Below are positions 56,325 to 64,000 of a stretch of 64,000 nt of DNA, piece after piece (position 1 is the stretch's first letter; each line of letters begins with the position of its first letter). Under the pieces are notes generated by a model that made no database searches, was not told the DNA's origin, and saw nothing but the letters and a program-made list of their open reading frames with translations. Source of the DNA: Hemileia vastatrix (Eukaryota; Basidiomycota; Pucciniomycetes; Pucciniales; Zaghouaniaceae). The position numbers and the translations under genes were made by a program. The stretch spans positions 25,866,498 through 25,930,497 of the forward strand of contig JASXTE010000017.1 in assembly GCA_030280995.1 (NCBI GenBank), given 5' to 3'.

Positions 56325-58938
56325 GATTTCTTGTTGAGACTCATATGAAATATTGCTGGCACATTCACTTGAAGTATCATCCAGTGCTACTGTGTCACCA
56401 GCATGCTGCTCTGTTTGTTCTACAAGATTTATCTTCTTGTCACAAACATGGCCCTTCTGCCAAGGTTTGTTGCACTTGAAGCAAGTGTTTGTTGCATACT
56501 TTTTAGGTGCAACAGGGGCAGAAGGCTTCCCAACCTTTTCCAGAGGTTTCTGTTGAAAAGTTGAGGGTTTCTACCAAGTGGTTCTAGGAATGAATCTTCT
56601 GGCATCATACTTCACCACACAATATGGGGGGCGGACTTGCTAGCAAGTCCGCAACCTTGGACCCAAACTCACCATAGATTGAACACACATTGAGCTATTG
56701 ATAAAGGAACCATACAATCAGGGATGAACACCACTCAGCAGAACAGTTTTAGGTGGGTGTTCAAGTAGAGTTCAGTATGGGTTCAGTCTGAGTTCAGTCT
56801 GAGTTCCATCTGAGTTCCATCTGAGTTCAGGTTGAGGACTTGCTAGCAAGTCCACCCCCTATATTGCGTAGTGCTTGTTGTTTAGAAGAATCTCATTACA
56901 AGTATTGATGAAAGAATAAGGTTCTCTGGTGAACTCAGTCCTAGCCACTATCAAGTCTCTTAAAGACATTGGCAATTTATAAAGGATCCTGTCCTTCCAT
57001 AATTCAAACTCCATTTTTGGGTCCATAGCTCTTAAGATTTTTACAAGTTTCATTAAGAACTCAATAGGTTTATCAGTAGAAGAGCTATATCTAGTTTCCT
57101 CATACTGCCTTTGTTGAGCCATCCTAAACTTGGAGCCCCCAAATTGTGCTTTAATTAATTTCTTCCAATCTTCACATGAGTAATCATTCCCATCAAGGAG
57201 GACAGATTCATACCACATTAGGGCAACATTGGTAAATAAAGAAATTAACTTAGACACAACTTCCTCATATGGGAGTTTGTAAGAGTTTTTTAAGCTATCA
57301 ATTCTGCAAATAAATTGTTGCCAATCAGAAGAAGAAACACCATCAAATGTTAGATATTGGTCAAGTTTTGGCCAATTCTTTTGATTTGAATGAGTCTCCT
57401 TAGTACTAGCTTGTTTCTGAGTAAGAAGCAGCTGTAACTTCTCCAATTGGTCTGTAATCTCATTGTTCAATCCCTCTGTTGAAGATCCTGGTGCATTATC
57501 AATTTTTTATGGAAACTCAGTGGTATCAACAGGTATCTCTGGAACTATTTTTACTTTAGATGAACTAGCCACAGGTAATATTTGAGCATCCTGCACTATA
57601 TGTTCCTTTAAAGAAATGTCAGAATATTTCTGGTCATTCAACAATTAGTTCAATTTCTCTTCAATGGTTGTTAGTCTTGTTTTCATTCTTTGAAGACTAG
57701 ATAAACTCTCATTGATAGTTGCAAAAGATAACTGATTTTTATTTTGAAAAGATGAATAATGATCATTCAATCTCTTCAGATTCATCTTGTCTATCTCCAG
57801 CTCTTCACAACAGATAGATACAGTGTCTTTTAATTTGGACAAATCATTTTTAATATTTTGCCACAAAGAAACCTTCTTTTCATGAGTTGCCTTATAATTA
57901 AACAAATCATCAGAGACTTTCTGCAATTCACTCCTTAAGGATTGATACCCTTGCTCAGCTAATAACCATTAAACTTCTGAGTTAATTTCATATTGTTCAT
58001 AATATGATTCTGCTTTGCAATAATAGCTCTCAAGTACTCATCATTAATCTTTGCTACATCTGGAGTGTTTCTCAATAAGGAAACTGAGTAACTTTCCAGA
58101 CTCTCATAAAACTCAGGGTCAAGAGTTTCATCAATTACAGCCATATAAGGGTTAATCATTGAAGTAGCAATTAAAAGTAAAGGATTAGATACATGAGTTA
58201 TTTGTCTACTACTCCCAGCCTCTACTGGTCTCAAGGTTTCATCTTCCCTCTCAGATTTACCTGAAGGAACAGAATCAGCTACAAGAAATGGCACTTGAGA
58301 ATCAATAGAGGGGCTTACCAGGGTTTGCTGGGCAAGACCATATTGGATTTTCTTCTTATTCTGCCTCCTTGATAGGGGTAAGGAGGTGTGGGGTTGACTT
58401 GGCTGGGTCTTGACGGACCTGCCTGAGGCAACTGATGCTAATTTTGAGACAGGTTGTCCCACTGAGTGTTTAACCAATCCCACTGCCACTTGGACACTTC
58501 CACTTTCTCTGGCTGCTGAGGAGCCTATTGTTTATGATCCCTGGGGGGAAGAGGTTTCCTCTTTTCTTGAAGAAAGGCATCTATCTTTCTTACCTTCTCT
58601 TCCAGAGCATCTACCCTTGCCCTTACCCTCAAGTTTTCTGTCCTTAGCTCCTTTATGTGAGTTGACAGATTCTTTACCTGTTGAGGCAATGGCATCTTTT
58701 TTATCCTGAATCCTTTTGGAAGTTCTTCTGGGGTGTTTATTACAGGTTTCTGATCCTGAGTTGTGTCTACCAGGATTTCCACTTCTTCCATCTCCACATC
58801 CTGTTTGGAGCAAGGATTTATTAATTTGAGAAATTTTTCTTGTCAAAGGAGAACTTACAGAAGTAGCATCATCATAATTTAATAAGTCTAGTTCCTCTTC
58901 ACGTGCAGCAGAAACACTTTGGTCAGTCATTCTTTTAA
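56325..58938 (-). pseudogene. Gag of Gypsy C with long coiled-coil N-terminal region
   Basis: The start is near 58930 (MTDQSVSAAREEELDLL). Frames to about 57490 carry VKNLSTHIKELRTENLRVRA and other heptad-rich stretches, with several shifts. The Gag core is open from 57470 (WPKLDQYLTFDGVSSSDWQQ, LMWYESVLLDG, FRMAQQRQYEETRYSSSTDK). After the MITE come a TAG and a zinc knuckle (CFKCNKPWQKGHVC). The knuckle leads without a visible frame change into protease, so Gag and Pol were probably one polyprotein. Confidence 0.65.
56613..56873 (+). mobile_element. 261-bp CACTA-type MITE, copy 2, TSD CTT
   Basis: Sequence appears identical to copy 1 over all 261 bases. CTT lies on each side (56610-56612, 56874-56876). 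It interrupts gag of Gypsy C just before the zinc knuckle. Confidence 0.9.
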
Positions 58939-59034
58939 GATTCAACTGAAATGAAGAAAGGAGACAATAAGATGAATTAGTCTTTTTTCTTTGATTTTTA
59001 TTTAAAATAAATAAAATAAAAATAATAATAAAAA

Positions 59035-59340
59035 ATCTTTTTAGGATAAAAATCAACTAAAATAATAATTAATTTATTAATTCAAAACAATTTAAAACCA
59101 GGATTATAAAATAATCAACTGAAGAAATAAATTAAAAATTTTTTATTAATAAATTTTATGATAATTATTATCAGGATTTAAATCAACTGAATAATTAACT
59201 ACCAGGACTTAATGTCAACTGAAGTAATTAAATATGAATTTTTATTAAAAAAATTTTTATTGTCAGGACAATTTGTCAACTGGAACAAATAAAATTTAAA
59301 TTATCAGGACAAAAAGTCAACTGAAAATTATAATAATTAG
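59035..59340. repeat. Degenerate leader repeats of Gypsy C
   Basis: A motif like CAGGA(C/T)...GTCAACTGAA recurs about six times at roughly 50-base spacing between the 5' LTR and gag, within very AT-rich sequence. Confidence 0.55.
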
Positions 59341-59760
59341 TATTAAAATATAATTTTTTTATTAATTCTAGGACTAAGAAAAATTGCTCTATTATTTTCA
59401 ACAAGGAAAAATAAAAATAAATATAATAATAAAAAATTAATTCCAAATTACCAGACACCTCCCCCTGTAAAATGAGCAAATTAATGCCACTTACAGAGTT
59501 CTGAGTTAAAGGAAATACATAGCAGATGAAGAGTGCAAAGTGACCCACAAATAGTAATATCAATAATTACCACAATATATACAACGTTTAGTCAATATAT
59601 GAACCTAAATTTTGGAGCACAGTTCGATTCCCATTTGCAGCAAATATTTTTTTACGTGACGTATGACATTTGTTGTTTTGTTGCTCTCTCTTCCTTACAG
59701 GTACTCGAATGCCAATGGTCCCTTAAATTTACGGCCTAAAATAAAGATGAGCCAAAAATA
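59341..59760. other. Untranslated leader of Gypsy C
   Basis: AT-rich, no clear open frame; lies between the primer-binding site and the repeats at 59035-59340. Confidence 0.5.
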
Positions 59761-59777
59761 ATTTGGAAAGGCCTCCA
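59761..59777 (-). promoter_or_regulatory. Primer-binding site of Gypsy C
   Basis: On the minus strand TGGAGGCCTTTCCAAAT starts two bases after the 5' LTR. The TGG start and position fit a tRNA 3' end; the tRNA was not identified. Confidence 0.6.
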
Positions 59778-59779
59778 AT

Positions 59780-60562
59780 TGTCAAGGGGTCCTTTTGGTC
59801 TAGAAGATTTGTTTGAGTTTTATACAAGGTTTTTAGGGGATTCAATGGACTCTCAAAAGTATAGTATGAATTTCTTAACCAATATGATTGCTTTACTCAA
59901 ATAATAAGAGGTAGTTTTGAATATTAATATAGATTATAGATTAGAATTACGATGTTGTGAATACTAATGTTATAAAATATAGAAATAGAAGTAATTGTTT
60001 GTTGTAAAAGTAATAAGTAAGTAAGGAATTTAGGAATGTCCTGAAAAGCACAAAAGTGAGGGCCTTTTATAGGAAAAACATGAGGGAATAAAAGACACGG
60101 AATTTACACCATCTAATGTAAGAATGTGAGAAAGAAGCTGACTAAAAGGAATATATATATGACATAAGAAATAAATTTAATTGGTACGTCAACAAGGACA
60201 TCAATTTTATTAGTTATAAGGTATGAGTTCCTTTAACTTTCACAATTAAATTAATTATATTAGTTTCACGGAATTTCCAGATCTCTCAATGAAGTAATAT
60301 AATAATCTTAAGGTTTTTTTATTATAATTTTATTATTAATTTTTATTCCCAATCAACTATACTATTAAGCACAGGATTAGGGAGTAAAAATGTATGGGAC
60401 ATTTATTTACATTAATAATTTATACTACTTATTATACTTAACTGGTTAGTTGTAAGTAATACATAAGTAAGTAACTAATTATTAGTAAGAAGAAGGGGTG
60501 TGGCTTCATCTCAGTAAAATAATTAATTATTTTACCGGGTAAGTCTAGTAGCCTGGCTGACA
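59780..60562 (-). repeat. 5' LTR of Gypsy C
   Basis: It begins TGTCAAGGGG and ends GGCTGACA. See the matching LTR at 51813-52610. Confidence 0.9.
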
Positions 60563-60793
60563 AGAATTGACATCACTCCTAAGCAAATGAAGGAGAGGTT
60601 CACAATTTATCAATCAAAATAAAAAAGGGCTCATTTTGCTTCCACTTCCTCTGGCTTTGGTGTCTATGATGAGGATTAAGAGATTGGAATTACTACTGTT
60701 TCCAAAAAGCTCAATGCCATTTGTCATTACTATGAGGAAATGGATATTCTTTTTGGTTCCTGAGCTGATTTCAACCCTTTGTTTCTACACAAT

Positions 60794-61054
60794 CACTACG
60801 CAATATAGGGGGTGGACTTGCTAGCAAGTCCTCAACCTGAACTCAGATGGAACTCAGATGGAACTCAGACTGAACTCAGACTGAACCCATACTGAACTCT
60901 ACTTGAACACCCACCTAAAACTGTTCTGCTGAGTGGTGTTCATCCCTGATTGTATAGTTCCTTTATCAATAGCTCAATGTGTGTTCAATCTATGGTGAGT
61001 TTGGGTCCAAGGTTGCGGACTTGCTAGCAAGTCCGCCCCCCATATTGTGTGGTG
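60794..61054 (-). mobile_element. 261-bp CACTA-type MITE, copy 3, inverted, TSD AAT
   Basis: It is the reverse complement of copies 1 and 2 with a single difference found by eye (GTATAGTTCC for GTATGGTTCC). AAT lies on each side (60791-60793, 61055-61057). It splits the accessory gene of the 51208 element. Confidence 0.9.
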
Positions 61055-62099
61055 AATACTACTAAGGATATACCCTCTGTATCCAAACCTTCCTTTAATC
61101 CTCCTGACACACCTTTACTTGAAGGAGATCAATCCCCTGAAGCCTCTCACCATAGTTCAGCTAAAGATGATCCTGGCTATCAAGCAGAACAATTATTTTG
61201 GAGAAGATCTGAGTCCTCAGAGCCTGATGTATGTTTAATTTTTCTTTTTTCTTAAATTCTTCTCTAAATTTCTCTTTCTTTCTTTTCTAGTCTCCTCCTA
61301 CTCCTACTAAAACTCAAACTCCAAAAAAGATTATCAATCCCAAAAATGAGAATCACGCTTTGGAAGCTGCTTTAGATGAACTTCCTGAACTCTCTAGCTC
61401 AAGTTCCAAACTATAGCGTCAAGACTCAACATCAATGAACTTGAACCATCTTTTAAAACATTGTAATACTTCATCCAGATTTTTGGCTTCCCTTAATGAT
61501 TATTTCGAGAAAAAAGATATAAGTAAGAATAATTCACTATATATCTTATTCAATAACTTATTTTTTTCATTTCTCTTCTTGCAGCAAAATCCTGTATTGC
61601 AAAAAAAAAAACCCTTGACTTTGAGAAGATGAAGTTTGATCATATGCTATTGAAAGATCAAAGGGCCTTAGATTTGGAGGAAATTTTTTTTGCTTCAATC
61701 TAATTTTGAAAAGGCCAGATTTGAGGCAGAGGAAATGGAAAGAGTTCATCTTTGCTCAGAGAAATCAAAAGACCATAAATTTCAAATAGAAATGGCAAGT
61801 CTTAAATTGGAAAATCAAGAAAATTAAAAAAAAAAGAATTTATTACGGAATGTATAAAAATGGCCAAAATTATGAGGAAATTAAAAAATTACTTGAATTT
61901 TTTAATTGATTAATTTTTATTTCAGGTAATGTGACATTTTTTCACATTTATATTCTTTTACAAATTTTTTTTGTACATTTTTTTAAATAATTTTATGCCT
62001 GAATTGTGATTGAGTCATGTGCTGAAAAGACACAGCGTCTTTTCCATCATGTGACTTTATTTCAATTTCTGTAGTTCAAGTTGTCATCTAGACCTCATT

Positions 62100-62432
62100 A
62101 ATTTCTTTCAAATTTACTGGTGCAATGCAAAACTTTCAAGTGAGCAGAAAAGATGCTTCCTCTTTTCAGCATGTGACCTGTCTTCTCAACACTACATTCT
62201 TTTTTTATTCTTTTTTATTGACCATACAAGATGCTAACTCAAGGTTTATCTGTCTGTTCAACCTCTTTGATTTCTTTAAAACTTACTGGTGCAATGCAAA
62301 ACTTTCAAGTGAGCAGAAAAGACACTGCATCTTTTCAGCACATGACCTGTCTTTTCTCAACATAACATTATTTTTTTCTCCTTTTTGATTGACCATGCAA
62401 GATGCTAACTCAAGGTTTATCTGTCTATTCTA
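62100..62432. repeat. Two-copy tandem repeat of about 165 bp with a partial third
   Basis: ACTGGTGCAATGCAAAACTTTCAAG and GACCAT.CAAGATGCTAACTC occur twice, and a weaker copy of the CTGAAAAGACAC..CGTCTTTTC section lies near 62020. No coding frame is conserved. Confidence 0.75.
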
Positions 62433-62540
62433 CACCACACAATATTTGGGAGGGACTTGCTAGCAAGTCCTCAACTTGAAGTCAGATGGAACTCAGGCTG
62501 AACTCAGGCTGAAATCAGACTGACCTTTACTTTCAACTCA
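62433..62540 (+). mobile_element. One-ended CACTA-type terminus
   Basis: CACCACACAATATTTGGGAG, the GGACTTGCTAGCAAGTCC palindrome and GATGGAACTCAG match the other end of the MITE, with clear divergence. No partner end appears before 64000. Confidence 0.65.
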
Positions 62541-63264
62541 TCTTGAAATATTGACCAATGATGGATGAGTCTTTATTGAAAGCATTATGAAAGTTTATTC
62601 AAAGCTCATTTAAATCAGAATAAGGAGATACTAACAATATTCTCAATCAACAATACCTTTTTGATGAAAAGTATTTAGATCATCTTTTTGAATTAAAGTT
62701 GAAGAATAAGAAGACATAAAATTGCTTTATATCATTCATGAGAATTACTTTTAAAATTTGTAATAAATTTAGTAAATATTACTGAGAACATTACAAAACA
62801 CCAGCAAATTCTTGTTTAATAAACCATTTTTTCCCAATCCAAATCTTCAATCTTATTGATTATACCATACAAAATGAAGCTTTCTTAGATGTACTACAGG
62901 AATTTTCAGCCGGTGCATGAATTTATTTTCTATTTAAATGAATTATATTTTTTAAAAAATAGAAATACTTCCTCTCAAATATTATAGTTTAGCATACTGT
63001 ATTAAATACACAAAACCATAAAAATAAAACATAGCAATGTTTTTTTTTTAGAAAATTGACTCAATGAGGCACTTTCACTTCTCCTTTTCTAAAATAATTA
63101 AAAATTAACAGAATGTGATTATGTATCTTATATTAAGGTTAATTCTTCTAGTATCAGGGTCCTATCTTCCTTATAAATGTTATAAATGCATAAAAAGAAT
63201 AAAAGCAGTGACAAAATTAATATCTATATTTTTAAGATTAAAATAAGTACTTAAATACATAATA
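62541..63264. other. AT-rich stretch without a recognisable gene
   Basis: No coding signal or repeat seen; possibly internal sequence of a CACTA-type element starting at 62433. Confidence 0.4.
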
Positions 63265-63423
63265 GGGGAAATCAGTGTACAGGGATCAGCAATTAAATTA
63301 ATTGCGTATAAAAATCCTTATACCCCAATTATCTTCCGCAATTATTTTTGCTAATAATTGGGTTATTAGACACTTTACGTCTCAATGTTCACCTCTTACC
63401 CGACATTTTTTTACTCAATTTTT

Positions 63424-63535
63424 CATAACCACATCTTGAAAAACCTTCTGTCATAACCACATCTTGACCTACTTTCTGCCATAACCACATCTTGAACTAC
63501 TTTCTTCCATAACCACATCTTGAACTACTCTCTGC
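63424..63535. repeat. Four copies of a 28-bp repeat
   Basis: CATAACCACATCTTGA followed by 12 variable bases repeats four times without gaps upstream of the gene at 63681. Confidence 0.9.
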
Positions 63536-63680
63536 ATATGCCTCCTACCTTGCAGCGCACTCCCATTCTCATCCCATCCACTCAGAATTTCTCCTCATAT
63601 CTTCTCTTTGATTCTGCTCCTTTTCATCTAGCTATCTCATCTGCTTGCTTCTGCTCCTTTTCATCTTCATTTATAATAAC

Positions 63681-64000
63681 ATGCCTCGTCATCCTAAATC
63701 TTCTCAAAGGCAGCCATCACCCAGTTGTTCTTCAATTCCCACTACTTTCTCTTTCCCCCGCTCAGCCAGGAAATCAAAGACCGTTCAATTAAAAAAAGAT
63801 GACCATCTTATTCTTATCAACTGGCTGAAAACCAAATCTAACTATGATTCTTGTTTTGGTACTGAGTATGCCACTAAAGTAGGACGGCCCCCCGCATCAA
63901 AAGTTAATGGCTATCTTCTAATGGCAAATGAATTATGGAATAAGACCAAGGGAAGGATTGATCTTTTGCCTAAACAGATGTCTGAACGCTTCAAGCATTA
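63681..64000 (+). CDS. Harbinger-family accessory protein (SANT/Myb-like?), N-terminal part
   Basis: From ATG 63681 the frame stays open to the window edge (106 codons). The start is basic and Ser/Pro-rich (MPRHPKSSQRQPSPSCSS), followed by KKDDHLILINWLKTKSNY, VGRPPASKVNGYLLMANELW and PKQMSERFKHY. The tryptophan-containing helical block is reminiscent of SANT/Myb-like or trihelix DNA-binding folds, and PIF/Harbinger elements are known to use such a second protein; the assignment is inference. It matches the broken copies at 41383 and 51595, and is the only intact one here, at least as far as visible. Confidence 0.6.
   Translation, partial: MPRHPKSSQRQPSPSCSSIPTTFSFPRSARKSKTVQLKKDDHLILINWLKTKSNYDSCFGTEYATKVGRPPASKVNGYLLMANELWNKTKGRIDLLPKQMSERFKH

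Larger units (their letters stand above)
51808..60567 (-). mobile_element. Gypsy C: Ty3/Gypsy chromovirus of another lineage, TSD AGAAT
   Basis: AGAAT flanks it (51808-51812, 60563-60567). LTRs are 51813-52610 (798 bp) and 59780-60562 (783 bp), beginning TTTCAAGGGG/TGTCAAGGGG and ending CCAACA/CTGACA. A TGG primer-binding site and a purine tract are present. Gag-pol is on the minus strand with a chromodomain at the end; unlike copies A and B there is no antisense gene. A MITE sits in gag. Confidence 0.85.
51595..61890 (+). pseudogene. Harbinger-family accessory gene (SANT/Myb-like?), split by Gypsy C and a MITE
   Basis: Part 1 (51595-51812) matches the frame at 63681: KSKCGQLKKEDYLVIINFLK then KSNYDACFG; it has a shift and stop near 51780. 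Part 2 resumes after Gypsy C at 60563 with RIDITPKQMKERF, then STSSGFGVYDED and KLNAICHYYEEMDILFG. Part 3 resumes after the MITE at 61055, with SPEASHHSSAKDDPGY, an intron (about 61228-61290), NHALEAALDELPELSSSSSK, a second intron (about 61527-61584) and a coiled-coil tail (MKFDHMLLKDQRALDLEE) fading near 61890. Coding order and intron layout agree with the minus-strand copy at 28709-41383. Confidence 0.6.
51208..61900 (+). mobile_element. Second Harbinger-family element, facing the first, right end not found
   Basis: GGGGGTGTCAGTTCTGGAAA at 51208 mirrors the end of the neighbouring element across a 63-bp spacer. About 230 bases of subterminal sequence match the right end of that element in inverse order (GGGTGTCAGTTCTGACCTCAA, CCACATGTTGGCCACATC). 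It carries the accessory gene at 51595, later split by Gypsy C and a MITE. No right terminus was recognised before 63264. Confidence 0.55.
63265..64000 (+). mobile_element. Start of a third Harbinger-family element carrying an open accessory gene
   Basis: The start GGGGAAATCAGTGTACAGGG follows CATAATA, as at 51208. Subterminal sequence matches the complement of 41384-41684. It runs off the window. Confidence 0.6.

Noticed and set aside
44154..62540. One long CACTA-type element from 44154 to 62433
   Set aside because: The two ends are in the same orientation class and do not form an inverted pair; they are treated as separate one-ended copies.

Overview
This window looks like repeat-rich, AT-rich nuclear DNA of a basidiomycete, most likely a rust fungus (Pucciniales). 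That is an inference from chromodomain Ty3/Gypsy elements, PIF/Harbinger transposases, a TET/JBP-like oxygenase of the basidiomycete type and short GT-AG introns; nothing here fixes a species. Almost all of the 64 kb is transposable elements nested in one another. I see one convincing single-copy host gene, a four-exon CipC/DUF3759 gene at 42882-43608. No rRNA, CRISPR or convincing tRNA gene was seen.

Layout. 1-500: end of a PIF/Harbinger-type element. About 1590-27422: a gag-only LTR element (D, minus strand) split by a 19.8-kb insertion. That insertion (3710-23477, TSD ATCCC) is a chromodomain Ty3/Gypsy composite (copy A), itself hit by a 261-bp CACTA-type MITE and by a 10.5-kb non-coding CACTA-type element (11699-22219) filled with a tandem array of ~605-bp palindrome-bounded units. 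28709-41684: a Harbinger-family element whose minus-strand gene is split by a solo LTR, which holds a solo LTR of family D, which holds a second full Ty3/Gypsy (copy B, 30483-40104). 41685-44153: host island with the CipC gene and two strong hairpins. 44154-47458: a CACTA-type terminus, then a gene-free stretch with a sharp pyrimidine/purine switch. 47459-51144: a Harbinger element with a broken transposase and, on the other strand, a broken TET/JBP-like dioxygenase. 51208-61880: another Harbinger-family element whose gene is split by a third LTR element (Gypsy C, 51813-60562) and by a MITE. 63265-64000: a further member of that family with an open reading frame running off the window.

Main points. 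(1) Copies A and B, the extra internal piece of the A composite, and the different element D all carry an extra gene antisense to gag-pol, directly inside the 3' LTR, with a TATA box beside the LTR end (A/B), one short intron and a cysteine cluster like half or all of a Zn(II)2Cys6 finger; the copy in D is intact. (2) The 10.5-kb element looks like a very large non-autonomous CACTA-type transposon whose cargo is an array of units joined head to tail through 46-bp palindromes. (3) Copies A and B keep a textbook -1 frameshift signal at the gag stop. (4) Three almost identical 261-bp MITEs with clean 3-bp TSDs suggest recent mobility. (5) The right end of the A composite is an inverted LTR tip, yet the whole insertion has a perfect 5-bp TSD.
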